64,000 bases of DNA from Luteibaculum sp964627445 (GCA_964627445.1 CAZVJF010000002.1:62001-126000), one strand, 5' to 3'. Counted from the first letter of the stretch, positions 32,721-42,123 are shown. Program-made: numbers and translations. The notes: a model not told the origin generated them from the letters alone.

Positions 32721-33677
32721 TTATCTAAAGTTAGCGTTTGCTTGCCCGATCTCAGCTCCTGCTTCATACATTTTAACAGTGTAGTCGCCCTCGGGCAATT
32801 CTACGCCATTAAGATTTACATACACACAAACGTCCATTTCGCGGTTGGCGTAATTGATGGCTCGTTTGGATGAAAAGGTTCCCGGTGCGTTGGGATCTGA
32901 TGGATTTTCCTCGGGTGCAACAATCTTACCGCTCGGGTCAAAAACCTTAACGTACAGTATTTTTTCTCCGGGTTTGGTCGTAATATTCTCTTCTAACGTG
33001 CAGCACACCTTAAAAAGCTCTATCCGTTGCGCATTGCGCGTATCGGTTTGTTTTCCAGAGTTGCGAATTCGGATTCCCTCAAACGTAAAGTTTTTGGTGT
33101 CCAGCACACTAGCCTTACGAACTATGCCTTCCAGGTTTTCCTTTTGGCTGCTTAATTGCTGATTTTTCTGTTGGGAAGAAGACAGCTCGCGCTTAATGGT
33201 AGTGTTTTCCGTCATTAAGTTTTGGTTGAGCGTGTTCAAGGAGTCAATGGTAACTACATAGCCTTTCATAATGGTGCGCAATGTGGTTACCTCTTTCTTG
33301 TACTTCCGTATCAAAGCTACATTACCCTTATTCTTCTCTATTTCCTCTTGCAGCTCTTCAATACGGTCTTTTTGCTGTATTATTTCCGATTGCAACTCCT
33401 GGTTGTCGGTCTCCAGCTCGTCATATTGCGCTAGCATCTCATCCAGCTCGTTGTTGAGCGCTTTTTTATCCTCTTGCAGGTTTTGGTTGTAAAGGGCAAT
33501 GTTTTCTACCGTAGTGCGGTTCGCAAAAAACTGCCAGGTTAAAAACCCGCAGAGCACCACCAATACGGCAATAATGCCCAGGTATAGCTTCTCTCGGTTA
33601 GAAGCATCTTTTAGTGATCCACCTTCGCTTTTAAATGCTCGGGTTTCTTCGTTTTTCGTTACCTTATCGTCCGCCAT
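32721..33677 (-). CDS. Inner-membrane coiled-coil protein of unknown function
   Basis: A 318-residue protein with a charged cytoplasmic N-terminus (about 1-30), one transmembrane helix (LYLGIIAVLVVLCGFLTWQFF, about 31-51), a coiled coil (about 60-190) and a globular C-terminal domain (about 195-318) with strands such as EKILYVKVFDPSGKIV and DVCVYVNLNGVELPEGDYTVKMYEAG. I do not recognise the family by name, though similar proteins are common beside OmpA lipoproteins in this phylum. With its partner it could span the periplasm. Its start codon is only 6 bases from that of the divergent comF. Confidence 0.75.
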   Translation of the reverse strand: MADDKVTKNEETRAFKSEGGSLKDASNREKLYLGIIAVLVVLCGFLTWQFFANRTTVENIALYNQNLQEDKKALNNELDEMLAQYDELETDNQELQSEIIQQKDRIEELQEEIEKNKGNVALIRKYKKEVTTLRTIMKGYVVTIDSLNTLNQNLMTENTTIKRELSSSQQKNQQLSSQKENLEGIVRKASVLDTKNFTFEGIRIRNSGKQTDTRNAQRIELFKVCCTLEENITTKPGEKILYVKVFDPSGKIVAPEENPSDPNAPGTFSSKRAINYANREMDVCVYVNLNGVELPEGDYTVKMYEAGAEIGQANANFR

Positions 33678-33683
33678 TGTGTT

Positions 33684-34343
33684 ATGTTATCGCCCTTATT
33701 AGATTTGGTATTGCCGCGTGTTTGCTTTGTTTGTGGTATTCCGTTACACCGCAAAGAGCAACACCTGTGCCTTGCTTGCCAGCGCAATTTACCAATTAGC
33801 GCGTATCCCGCTTCCTACCAAAATCCAACGGCCCAAAAATTTAGAGCCCGCGCAGGATTGCTTTGGGGCTACAGTTTTATGGAATTTACCACCGGTGGCA
33901 TTTCCCAAAAAATTATGCATGCCCTTAAATACCAAAATGCAAAAGAAATTATTCCCCGCTTATTTGAAAAATTAGATTTACAATCGGTGGGCAAAGCATA
34001 CGATTTGCCGCAGTGCATTGTACCTGTTCCATTGCACCCAAAAAAGCTTAGACAACGTGGGTACAACCAAGCAACGGTTATTGCCCAGGCACTGGCAGAA
34101 AAGCTACGCCTACCCCTTAATGACACCGCTGTCGTTAGAACCCAATACAACCTTTCCCAAACAAAAAAAGACAAATATCTACGACACGGGAGCGCTAAAG
34201 GGCTGTTTTCGCTTGTCGGAGAATTGCCCCACAGCGTTTTGCTAGTTGATGATGTGATAACTACAGGGGCCACCCTACACGGCTTGTTGGATACATTTCC
34301 AAAAAATACCCAATTCGCTATTTTCACCTTGGCCCGTGCTTAA
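33684..34343 (+). CDS. comF: ComF family protein
   Basis: A 219-residue protein with the N-terminal four-cysteine zinc site (C14, C17, C29, C32 in CFVCG ... CLACQ) and a C-terminal phosphoribosyltransferase-type domain with SVLLVDDVITTGATL. In naturally competent bacteria ComF helps DNA uptake or processing; in most other bacteria its role is unclear. The name is based on family only. The start at ATG 33684 gives a standard N-terminus (LLDLVLPRVCFVCG). It is divergent from the 32721 gene. Confidence 0.88.
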   Translation: MLSPLLDLVLPRVCFVCGIPLHRKEQHLCLACQRNLPISAYPASYQNPTAQKFRARAGLLWGYSFMEFTTGGISQKIMHALKYQNAKEIIPRLFEKLDLQSVGKAYDLPQCIVPVPLHPKKLRQRGYNQATVIAQALAEKLRLPLNDTAVVRTQYNLSQTKKDKYLRHGSAKGLFSLVGELPHSVLLVDDVITTGATLHGLLDTFPKNTQFAIFTLARA

Positions 34344-34361
34344 GCAATAGCACTACCTTTG
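34329..34361 (+). promoter_or_regulatory. Promoter of the msrC-lipoprotein pair
   Basis: TTG at 34329-34331, 22 bases, then TACCTTTG at 34354-34361, an exact TAnnTTTG. The ATG follows 4 bases later at 34366, so the transcript would start at or near the start codon. The -33 element lies inside the end of comF. Confidence 0.5.
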
Positions 34362-34365
34362 CACC

Positions 34366-34839
34366 ATGGCAGAAGAGTTACTTATCGATTCAACTTTAGA
34401 CAAAGCAGCCCGCTACGAGCAGTGCTTGCCTCAGATTAAGGCACTCATTGCAGATGAGCCCAACGCCATCGCCAACCTAGCGAATACTGCGGCAGCCCTG
34501 AAACAATTTTTTGGCTTTTTATGGGTGGGATTTTATGTGGTAGAAAACGATTCCTTGGTACTGGGACCATTTCAGGGCCCCATTGCATGCACCCGAATTG
34601 CTAAAGGCAAAGGCGTATGCGGTACTGCATGGCAAGAGAAAAAAACCCAAGTGGTACCCGATGTCGATGCTTTTCCTGGCCATATTGCTTGCTCTAGCGA
34701 CAGCCGCAGCGAAATTGTAGTGCCTATTTTTGATGCCAACAACGAGGTAAAGGCCATTTTGGATATCGACTCTAGCAGCCTAAATACCTTTGACGCTACC
34801 GATCAAAAATATCTAGAAGCATTATGCCGCATGCTTTAA
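34366..34839 (+). CDS. msrC: Free methionine-(R)-sulfoxide reductase (GAF domain)
   Basis: A 157-residue single GAF domain protein. The three cysteines C75, C85 and C109 have the same spacing (10 and 24) as the active-site set of E. coli fRMsr, which reduces free methionine-R-sulfoxide in the cytosol using thioredoxin. GPFQGPIACTRI, GVCGTAW and ACSSDSRSEIVVP are hallmark blocks. The C-terminal 16 bases overlap the next gene. It is part of the oxidative-damage defence. Confidence 0.92.
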   Translation: MAEELLIDSTLDKAARYEQCLPQIKALIADEPNAIANLANTAAALKQFFGFLWVGFYVVENDSLVLGPFQGPIACTRIAKGKGVCGTAWQEKKTQVVPDVDAFPGHIACSSDSRSEIVVPIFDANNEVKAILDIDSSSLNTFDATDQKYLEALCRML

Positions 34840-36425
34840 AGAAGCTCCTTCGCAATTGCACTCCTTTGGTATTATTGGTTTTGGCTGGATGTGCCAAACA
34901 AGGAAGCCCCACCGGCGGACCTACCGATGAGCTGCCTCCAAAATTGGTGAAAGCTTCGCCTAAAAACTTTACCACCAATGTTTCGCCTCGGGAAATTCGT
35001 CTGGAATTTGATGAGTTTTTTGAACTCGGGAACCCAGACAAGGAATGGATTATAGCTCCCCCACTTCCCGCCAAGCCAGCGTATAAAATCCGCGGAAAGA
35101 AAATCATTATAGAATTACCCGATAGCTTGCAAGAGGCCACTACCTACACCATAAACTTTGGAGCCTCTATCAAAGATTTGCACGAAGGCAACGTGCTCAA
35201 CAACTTTCGCTTTGTATTTTCTACGGGCGACTACATCGATTCGGGTATGGTGGCAGGAAAAGTACAATATGCCGAGACCACCGAACCCGCGGAGGACGTT
35301 GCTGTAGGTTTGTTTCCTCTACCCTTGGACTCATTTCCAGTAGATACCCCACCCCTATACTTTGCCAAAACGGAAGCCAACGGCAGCTTTAACCTACCGT
35401 ACTTAAAAGACTCGGAGTACACCATTTTGGCCTGGGAAGACGGCAATGCAGACCAACGGTGGTCGGCCACCGAGCCCCTTGCGTTTATTCCCGAGTATAT
35501 CGCTCCGGTATTCGATAGCTCGGAGATAGATTCGGTTCCCTTGTTTCTGTACACGGAGGTGCCCGACACCCTGCAAATAACCAAGTTTCGCTTGTACAAC
35601 AACCACAAGGTGCTACTAACCTATAATGGTGGACCCACCGACAGCCTGCAAGTTTTGAGCGACTCGATTGCTTTTGTAAACCAGTATGGACGGGATAGCA
35701 CCCTACTGTGGTACGCACAAAATCGCTTGTCAGACAGCCTAAAGGTGCAAGTGGCAGCGCGCACCTTACACGATACGCTCACCTTTTTTCCAGTTCCACC
35801 AAGCAATAGAAATCGCGACACCACCGTGGAATTGAGCCAATTTACCACGCCCAAAAAACCGGGAGATTCGCTGTTCTTAACCTTTTCCGAACCGCTATTA
35901 CAAGACTCTTTTCTACTGCAGTATCACGTGTACCCCGACAGTATAGTAGACAGCACGTTTGCATACCGCAGCACTACCCGTGCCACCCGGTTTTACGCAA
36001 ATACACCCACGGCCTACGAAACCCAGGTGGGCGTGCATTACAAAGCACTCGTTACCGGACTTTACAAGCCGCATTTAGATACTTTGTCGTTCGGATACCG
36101 GATTGGGTCTAAGGAAGAATTTGGTACGCTTAAAGTGGTTATTTCGGCAGGAAATACCAGCGTACAAGGTCCGCACTTTTACTGGTTGGTTTCTGGCAGC
36201 CAGAAAACCAAAATTCCCGGTAGCAATAAGCCCTTAACCTTAAAAGACTTGACACCGGGATCCTATACCCTCTTTTTGGTACTGGATAACGATGGAGATC
36301 AGGAGTTTTCACCAGGATCTATCCAAGAAAAAAGACTGCCCGAGCGCGTTTTTAAATACCCTGGCAAAATAGATGTACGCGCCAATTGGGATTTAGAACT
36401 CACCTGGAAACTTAATGGAGGGTAA
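34824..36425 (+). CDS. Ig-like (Big_5) domain lipoprotein
   Basis: A 533-residue envelope protein with a signal peptide and lipobox (LVLLVLAGC, Cys about 23) and the motif GSPTGGPTDELPP typical of this Bacteroidota family. Residues about 37-130 form a bacterial Ig-like Big_5 domain (PPKLVKASPKNFTTNVSPREIRLEFDEFF). The rest is beta-rich and ends with an LKDLTPGSYTLFLVLDNDGDQEFSPG segment resembling the calcium-loop region of the family. The role is unknown; location should be the outer membrane or periplasm. The start overlaps msrC by 16 bases and the end overlaps the convergent amidase gene by 14 bases. Confidence 0.85.
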   Translation: MPHALKKLLRNCTPLVLLVLAGCAKQGSPTGGPTDELPPKLVKASPKNFTTNVSPREIRLEFDEFFELGNPDKEWIIAPPLPAKPAYKIRGKKIIIELPDSLQEATTYTINFGASIKDLHEGNVLNNFRFVFSTGDYIDSGMVAGKVQYAETTEPAEDVAVGLFPLPLDSFPVDTPPLYFAKTEANGSFNLPYLKDSEYTILAWEDGNADQRWSATEPLAFIPEYIAPVFDSSEIDSVPLFLYTEVPDTLQITKFRLYNNHKVLLTYNGGPTDSLQVLSDSIAFVNQYGRDSTLLWYAQNRLSDSLKVQVAARTLHDTLTFFPVPPSNRNRDTTVELSQFTTPKKPGDSLFLTFSEPLLQDSFLLQYHVYPDSIVDSTFAYRSTTRATRFYANTPTAYETQVGVHYKALVTGLYKPHLDTLSFGYRIGSKEEFGTLKVVISAGNTSVQGPHFYWLVSGSQKTKIPGSNKPLTLKDLTPGSYTLFLVLDNDGDQEFSPGSIQEKRLPERVFKYPGKIDVRANWDLELTWKLNGG

Positions 36426-37191
36426 AGCGGTCTGCGTCTTCCAATACGGGGAACTTGCTTCGGAAACGATCTAAGGCCTCCTTGTCGATGTCTATTTTCT
36501 TAACCGCTTCCTCGCCATCGGCAAATTCCAATTGGGTTTTGCCGTACGGATCTACCGCTCTGGAATGTCCAACGTAGGATATTCCACTACCATCCTCACC
36601 GACTCGGTTTACACCCACCACGTAACACTGGTTTTCTATAGCACGCGCATGCAGTAGAGTATCCCAGGCAGAAATGCGGGCCTCAGGCCAGCTAGCGATA
36701 AACAACTGCAAGTCGAAAGGCGCCTCCTTTGAGTTTCGAGTAAAAACGGGAAAGCGCAGATCGTAACAGGTAAAAGGAGCAATTTTCCAACCCTGATACT
36801 CCAACTGCACCGCCTCATTACCCGGTGCGTAATGCTTAGGCTCTTGAGCAAAGGAGAATAGATGACGCTTATCGTATTGCGCAACCAACGTTCCATGATC
36901 GTACGCAAATAGTCTGTTGTAAAATTTGCCACCGTCTTCCTGTACGGTGCCCCCTACTACCAAAGCAGCTTTTTCTTTGCTCATGTTTTGTAGAAAAGCC
37001 TGCGCGGCTTGCATATCGGCCTTCGGAACATTCTGGGGTTCCATGGTAAAACCCGTATGAAACATTTCTGGGAGGATGTAAACATCGGCAGAAACCGATG
37101 CACACAAGTCCTGTACTTTTTGAATGTTGGCATGGGTATCGTGCCAAACTATATCAAATTGAACCAGTGCTAGAGAAAGGATATTCGCCAT
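36412..37191 (-). CDS. Omega-amidase, nitrilase family (YafV/Nit2-like)
   Basis: A 259-residue C-N hydrolase with the catalytic triad E42 (LPEMFHTGF), K108 (YDKRHLF) and C142 (CYDLRFP). This matches omega-amidases, which hydrolyse alpha-ketoglutaramate and alpha-ketosuccinamate, rather than general nitrilases. The gene overlaps by one base with an aminotransferase gene related to glutamine transaminase K and YbdL, which makes those substrates. Together they would run the transaminase/omega-amidase route that closes methionine salvage. No signal peptide, so cytosolic. Confidence 0.88.
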   Translation of the reverse strand: MANILSLALVQFDIVWHDTHANIQKVQDLCASVSADVYILPEMFHTGFTMEPQNVPKADMQAAQAFLQNMSKEKAALVVGGTVQEDGGKFYNRLFAYDHGTLVAQYDKRHLFSFAQEPKHYAPGNEAVQLEYQGWKIAPFTCYDLRFPVFTRNSKEAPFDLQLFIASWPEARISAWDTLLHARAIENQCYVVGVNRVGEDGSGISYVGHSRAVDPYGKTQLEFADGEEAVKKIDIDKEALDRFRSKFPVLEDADRFTLH

Positions 37192-38351
37192 TACAGCGAA
37201 TGTAATACTTGTGCGGCTTGTTGTAAAATGCTGTCGTCCTTAGCAAAACATACGCGGAGTACTTTATTCTGCTCCGGCTTGTTATAGAACACCGATAGCG
37301 GAACGGTTGCAATTTTATGCTTCACTACCAGCTCTTTTGCGAACGACACATCGTCTGCTTCACTCACCTGGCTGTAGTCTATTAAACAGAAGTACGAACC
37401 CTCACAAGGCAAAACTCCAATTTTGCTTCCCTGCATGGCCTGGATGAACACGTTGCGTTTGCGCTCGTACACTTGTTGGGCATTATCTACCGTGGCTGCA
37501 TGTGCGCCCAGATAATTAGCAATGGCCAATTGTACGGGCGTATTCACGGAGAATACGGTGTATTGATGCACCTTCAGTATCTCTTTCATGATCACCTTGG
37601 GTGCTAAACAAAAGCCCACTTTCCAGCCGGTTACATGCAGCATTTTACTCAAGGACCCTACCACAACAGAACGCTCTGCCAATTTAGGAATGGAGCTCAT
37701 GGATAGGTGCTTGTTTCCATCAAAAACCACGTTGTGGTACACCTCATCCGCCAAAATAAAAATGTCCGTTCCTTCGGTAATCTTTATCAACTCATCTACA
37801 TCTGTTTGCGATATGATTTTACCGCTAGGATTGTGAGGTGTGTTTAGGATAATACACTTGGTTTTCCTGTTGAGTAGCTTCTTAAGCTCACTCCACTCAA
37901 TGTCGTAATCGGGGTAGCGCAGTTTGCAGTATACGGGTGTTCCTCCCGCTAATTCCACCAAGGGGGCATAGCAATCGTAAGCGGGGGTAAAAATGATTAC
38001 CTCATCGCCCTCCTTTACCAAAGCCTGAATGGCCGATTGCAGCGCTTGGGTAGCTCCTGCAGTTACCAACACCTCATTTTGAGGTTCGTAGGCCTGCCCG
38101 TGGTGCTTCTGAAAGTAATCTGCAATAGCTTGGCGCAACTCCAGGGTTCCCGCGCTGGGAGCATACTGGTTTCGGTTGGCCGCAACCTGATTGCTTACCT
38201 CCACCGATAAGTACGGATCAATAGGAAAATCTGGAAATCCCTGCGATAGATTTATAGCCTGATGCTCATGCGCCAGCTCAGACATTTGGGTAAATATAGA
38301 TTTTCCCACCCCAGGCAACTTGCTGGTGAGGGCAATGGAACTTGCCAGCAT
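37191..38351 (-). CDS. PLP aminotransferase (methionine/glutamine transaminase K type)
   Basis: A 386-residue fold-type I aminotransferase. The PLP lysine is K236 in GSLSKMLHVTGWKVGF; NLSQGFPDFP, TPHNPSGK and ADEVYHNVVFDG are typical of the KAT/YbdL branch. These enzymes transaminate methionine or 2-oxo-4-methylthiobutyrate with glutamine. The adjacent omega-amidase supports this use. The upstream 61-base gap to sdhB contains the palindrome GTTCTATCTAGAAC (38382-38395), perhaps a weak sdh terminator or an operator. Confidence 0.9.
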   Translation of the reverse strand: MLASSIALTSKLPGVGKSIFTQMSELAHEHQAINLSQGFPDFPIDPYLSVEVSNQVAANRNQYAPSAGTLELRQAIADYFQKHHGQAYEPQNEVLVTAGATQALQSAIQALVKEGDEVIIFTPAYDCYAPLVELAGGTPVYCKLRYPDYDIEWSELKKLLNRKTKCIILNTPHNPSGKIISQTDVDELIKITEGTDIFILADEVYHNVVFDGNKHLSMSSIPKLAERSVVVGSLSKMLHVTGWKVGFCLAPKVIMKEILKVHQYTVFSVNTPVQLAIANYLGAHAATVDNAQQVYERKRNVFIQAMQGSKIGVLPCEGSYFCLIDYSQVSEADDVSFAKELVVKHKIATVPLSVFYNKPEQNKVLRVCFAKDDSILQQAAQVLHSL

Positions 38352-38412
38352 ACAGATGAATTGATTTTTTGGATAGACGTGTTCTATCTAGAACCGTTTC
38401 CTATGCAAATTA

Positions 38413-39168
38413 TTATTCGCTTGTAACGCTTGCTTCGAAATATCTGCGGTTCATACGCGCAATATGCTCTAGAGATATTCCCTTAGGACACTCTACCTCG
38501 CAAGCCCCGGTATTGGTACAGTTACCAAAGCCTTCTTTGTCCATTTGGTCTACCATTTTGGCCACGCGTTCTTTGGTTTCTACTTGCCCTTGTGGAAGCA
38601 AGTCTAACTGAGAAACCTTAGCTCCTACGAACAACATTGCCGAAGCATTTTTACACGTAGCTACACAGGCACCACAACCGATGCAGGTAGCCGCATCAAA
38701 GGCCATATCTGCATTTTCTTTTTGGATGGGTATAGCGTTTGCATCTATGGTGTTACCCGAGGTATTTACCGACACAAACCCTCCTGCAGAGATTACGCGG
38801 TCAAATGCACTTCGGTCCACCGACAAGTCTTTAATTACCGGGAACGCTTTGGCACGCCATGGTTCAATATAGATGGTGTCTCCATCCTTAAATGAGCGCA
38901 TGTGCAATTGGCACGTAGTGATCCCACGTCCCGGACCGTGCGCCTCTCCATTAATGTACATAGAACAGCTTCCGCAAATTCCTTCGCGGCAGTCGTGGTC
39001 AAATACCACAGGATCTTCTCCTTTTTCAATCAGCTCGTTGTTCAACACGTCCATCATTTCCAAGAAAGACATGTCTGGAGATATATTGTCTACTTTATAA
39101 TCTACCATCTGACCCTTGTCTTGCGGGCCCGATTGTCTCCATATTTTAAGATTCAGTTTCATGGTCAT
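38413..39168 (-). CDS. sdhB: Succinate dehydrogenase/fumarate reductase iron-sulfur subunit
   Basis: A 251-residue subunit carrying three clusters. The [2Fe-2S] ligands lie in CREGICGSCSMYING, and the [4Fe-4S] and [3Fe-4S] ligands in CIGCGACVATCKN and CTNTGACEVECPKGI. It passes electrons from the flavoprotein to the membrane cytochrome. The gene is last in sdhCAB, 43 bases after sdhA. The family resembles the fumarate-reductase-like B-type complexes of Bacteroidota and Epsilonproteobacteria. Confidence 0.96.
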   Translation of the reverse strand: MTMKLNLKIWRQSGPQDKGQMVDYKVDNISPDMSFLEMMDVLNNELIEKGEDPVVFDHDCREGICGSCSMYINGEAHGPGRGITTCQLHMRSFKDGDTIYIEPWRAKAFPVIKDLSVDRSAFDRVISAGGFVSVNTSGNTIDANAIPIQKENADMAFDAATCIGCGACVATCKNASAMLFVGAKVSQLDLLPQGQVETKERVAKMVDQMDKEGFGNCTNTGACEVECPKGISLEHIARMNRRYFEASVTSE

Positions 39169-39211
39169 TCCGTTTTATGCGATTCGTAAATCGATGTCTT
39201 AAGGGATGCGA

Positions 39212-41212
39212 TTATTTGTAGGAGCGCTGCTTCAATTCCACATTCTCGAACTTAAGCTCTTCTTTGTGGAGTTTTGGCTCACCGTCTGCATTGTACTCCC
39301 AAGCCGATACAAAAGCGAAGTTCTCATCATCGCGAAGTGCTTCTCCCTCTTCGGTTTGGTGCTCCTCTCTAAAGTGTCCACCACAGCTTTCCTCGCGGCT
39401 TAGTGCATCGTGGCACATCAACTCACCTAATTCTAGGAAGTCGGCTACGCGGCCCGCTTTTTCCAGCTCTTGGTTGTACTCGTTGGCTTTACCGGTAACG
39501 CGCACGTTTTTCCAAAACTCCTCGCGCAAGGCTTTGATTTCGGAGATGGCTTTTTTCAAGCCTTCGGCATTACGTGCCATACCGCAATTGTCCCACATGA
39601 TTTTACCCAACTGCTTGTGGTAATAATCAACAGACTTGGTTCCCTTGTTGTTCAGGAAACTATTGATGCGCTCGGTAACTGCCTTTTCGGCTTCATCAAA
39701 CTCGGGACCCTCTGTAGAGATGGCTCCGGTACGAATGTCTTGAGACAGATATTCCCCGATAGTGTATGGAATAACAAAATATCCATCTGCCAAACCTTGC
39801 ATTAAAGCAGAGGCTCCCAAACGGTTGGCACCGTGGTCTGAGAAGTTGGCTTCACCCAGGGCAAAACAGCCCGGAACGGTAGTCATCAGGTTGTAATCCA
39901 CCCAAATTCCTCCCATGGTATAGTGCACCGCTGGGAATATTTTCATGGGGGTTTCGTATGGGTTGTCGTCTGTAATCTTCTCGTACATCTGGAAAAGGTT
40001 TCCGTACTTTTTCTCTACGACTTCTTTACCCAGTTTTATAATGGTCGCGTGATCCGCATTTTTTAGTCCCTGTACATTGGCCTCTGTTTTACCATAACGC
40101 TCTATGGCCGATGCAAAATCCAGGAATACTGCTTGGCCGGTGGCGTTCACCCCAAAACCGGCATCGCAACGCTCCTTAGCTGCTCTAGAAGCTACATCGC
40201 GAGGAACCAAGTTACCAAAGGATGGATACCTACGCTCTAGGTAGTAGTCTCTATCCTCTTCTTTCAATTCGGTAGGCTTTAACTTGCCTGCACGAATGGC
40301 TTCAGCGTCTTCTTTTTTCTTGGGAACCCAGATACGACCATCGTTTCTCAAAGACTCCGACATCAGCGTAAGCTTAGACTGGTAATCTCCAGAAACAGGA
40401 ATACAAGTTGGGTGGATTTGCGTAAAGCATGGATTGGCAAAGTGTGCTCCTTTCTTGTGCGCTTTCCAGGCTGCCGTTACGTTACTACCCATGGCATTGG
40501 TAGATAAGTAGAATACATTTCCGTATCCACCCGATGCCAAGATAACTGCGTGCGCACTGTGGCGCTCTATTTCTCCGGTAATGAGGTTACGCGCAATGAT
40601 ACCACGCGCTTTACCATCTTTTACCACCAGCTCCATCATCTCGTGACGGCTGTACATTTTTACTTTTCCTTTTCCTACCTGACGCGATAATGCGGAGTAC
40701 GCTCCCAACAAAAGCTGCTGGCCCGTTTGCCCTTTGGCATAAAAGGTGCGCGACACCTGCACTCCACCAAAAGAGCGGTTGTCTAACAAACCACCGTACT
40801 CACGTGCAAAGGGAACCCCTTGCGCCACGCACTGGTCAATAATGTTGGTAGACACCTCGGCCAAACGGTGTACGTTGGCTTCTCTAGAGCGGTAATCGCC
40901 CCCTTTGATGGTATCGTAGAACAAGCGGTACACCGAATCCCCATCGTTTTGATAGTTCTTGGCGGCATTGATTCCTCCCTGTGCTGCAATAGAGTGCGCA
41001 CGTCTTGGAGAATCCTGGAAGCAAAATGCTTTTACGTTGTAGCCTAGCTCGGCCAAAGAAGCTGCGGCAGAGGCACCGGCCAACCCGGTTCCTACCACGA
41101 TTACGTCAATCAAGCGCTTATTAGCCGGGCTCACCAAAGGTACGCTGGCTTTGTGCTTTCTCCACTTGTCGGCTAAATCGCCTTCTGGTATTTTAGAATC
41201 TAATTGAGACAT
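39212..41212 (-). CDS. sdhA: Succinate dehydrogenase/fumarate reductase flavoprotein subunit
   Basis: A 666-residue flavoprotein, longer than the E. coli SdhA and typical of the B-type complex. The FAD motif is VVGTGLAGASAAASLAELGYNVKAF. The FAD-attachment histidine is in SPRRAHSIAAQGGINAAKNY. Active-site segments HPTCIP and GLYALGEA-like (GCFALGEANFSDHGANRLGASALMQGLADG) are present. It oxidises succinate in the TCA cycle, or reduces fumarate. sdhC lies 13 bases upstream. Confidence 0.96.
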   Translation of the reverse strand: MSQLDSKIPEGDLADKWRKHKASVPLVSPANKRLIDVIVVGTGLAGASAAASLAELGYNVKAFCFQDSPRRAHSIAAQGGINAAKNYQNDGDSVYRLFYDTIKGGDYRSREANVHRLAEVSTNIIDQCVAQGVPFAREYGGLLDNRSFGGVQVSRTFYAKGQTGQQLLLGAYSALSRQVGKGKVKMYSRHEMMELVVKDGKARGIIARNLITGEIERHSAHAVILASGGYGNVFYLSTNAMGSNVTAAWKAHKKGAHFANPCFTQIHPTCIPVSGDYQSKLTLMSESLRNDGRIWVPKKKEDAEAIRAGKLKPTELKEEDRDYYLERRYPSFGNLVPRDVASRAAKERCDAGFGVNATGQAVFLDFASAIERYGKTEANVQGLKNADHATIIKLGKEVVEKKYGNLFQMYEKITDDNPYETPMKIFPAVHYTMGGIWVDYNLMTTVPGCFALGEANFSDHGANRLGASALMQGLADGYFVIPYTIGEYLSQDIRTGAISTEGPEFDEAEKAVTERINSFLNNKGTKSVDYYHKQLGKIMWDNCGMARNAEGLKKAISEIKALREEFWKNVRVTGKANEYNQELEKAGRVADFLELGELMCHDALSREESCGGHFREEHQTEEGEALRDDENFAFVSAWEYNADGEPKLHKEELKFENVELKQRSYK

Positions 41213-41225
41213 GAAAAGTAACTTT

Positions 41226-41909
41226 TTAGTGCGTTAAAAAATGGTACAGTGCAACGGCTACAAAGCCTAAAGGCACCGCCACGGAATAAATTTTTCCAAA
41301 AGCTTTAATGCCTGGAGTATACTTTTTGTTGTTGGTTCCAACCGACTGAAAAGCCGAGCTAAATCCGTGCTGTAGGTGAAAACCGAGTGCAATAAAGGCC
41401 AAGCAGTACAAAGCCGTACGCACTGGACTCTCGAATTTGTGTACGAGTTCTTCGTAGTAGCGAAAATCTCCCGCCGCGTTCAGTCCGCTCATATCGCCCT
41501 GAACATACTTAACATTGAGCTCTGGAATCCAGAAATCGTAAAAGTGAAGTCCTAAAAACAACAGCACCACAATACCGGTCACGAGCATATTTCTCGATGC
41601 CCACTTAGAGTTGGCTCCTGCATTATTGTAAGCATATTTGGTGTTTCGTGCGCTACGGTTACGAGCTTCCAAGATAAAGCCCATCACAAAATGGAACACC
41701 ACCCCAAAAATAAGTACGGGTTGCAACAGGTACTGCACCAAGAAATTGGTTCCCATAAAATGAGACAATTCATTGAACAAATCTGCGCTAATCACAGAGG
41801 TGAAATTGATAGTGAGGTGTTGTAATAAAAACACCAAAAGGAAAAGAGCTGAAAGCGCCATGGCTATTTTCCGCCCCACTGAAGATTTTAATAATCCTGT
41901 CTTTGCCAT
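41226..41909 (-). CDS. sdhC: Succinate dehydrogenase cytochrome b subunit
   Basis: A 227-residue membrane subunit with five predicted helices and histidines positioned for two hemes (for example LLQHLTINF, FHFVMGF, LGLHFYDFW, GFHLQHGFSS). A single large membrane subunit is the B-type arrangement, with menaquinone as the usual partner in this phylum. It is the first gene of the operon; a good -7 box lies 26 bases upstream. Confidence 0.93.
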   Translation of the reverse strand: MAKTGLLKSSVGRKIAMALSALFLLVFLLQHLTINFTSVISADLFNELSHFMGTNFLVQYLLQPVLIFGVVFHFVMGFILEARNRSARNTKYAYNNAGANSKWASRNMLVTGIVVLLFLGLHFYDFWIPELNVKYVQGDMSGLNAAGDFRYYEELVHKFESPVRTALYCLAFIALGFHLQHGFSSAFQSVGTNNKKYTPGIKAFGKIYSVAVPLGFVAVALYHFLTH

Positions 41910-41934
41910 AAATACGAAGCTATTTTGCAGCTCA

Positions 41935-41942
41935 CAAATGTA
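41935..41942 (-). promoter_or_regulatory. -7 promoter box of sdhCAB
   Basis: The complement reads TACATTTG, an exact TAnnTTTG, 25 bases before the sdhC ATG at 41909. A -33 TTTG was not found at the expected place. Confidence 0.45.
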
Positions 41943-42110
41943 AAAGCATCAGGTTAGCGCGCTTTCATACGCCCCTTATTTAGACTTTATCTACATTAGG
42001 AGCTGCCTTTTGTCGTGTATTGTAACAATCGATAGGGTATTGTGTTTCCTCTGGGAATCAGGTAAAAATGGTTCTAAATAGCATGCATCTAGCTGCCGTT
42101 GCAATCTTTG

Positions 42111-42118
42111 TAAGTTTG
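42111..42118 (+). promoter_or_regulatory. -7 promoter box of pepP
   Basis: TAAGTTTG matches TAnnTTTG and lies 5 bases before the ATG at 42124, implying an almost leaderless message or use of the ATG six codons later. The -33 element is not clear. Confidence 0.42.
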
Positions 42119-42123
42119 CGAGC

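Noticed and set aside
34572..34757. Minus-strand frame inside msrC
   Set aside because: It is a shadow of a gene with intact catalytic cysteines.
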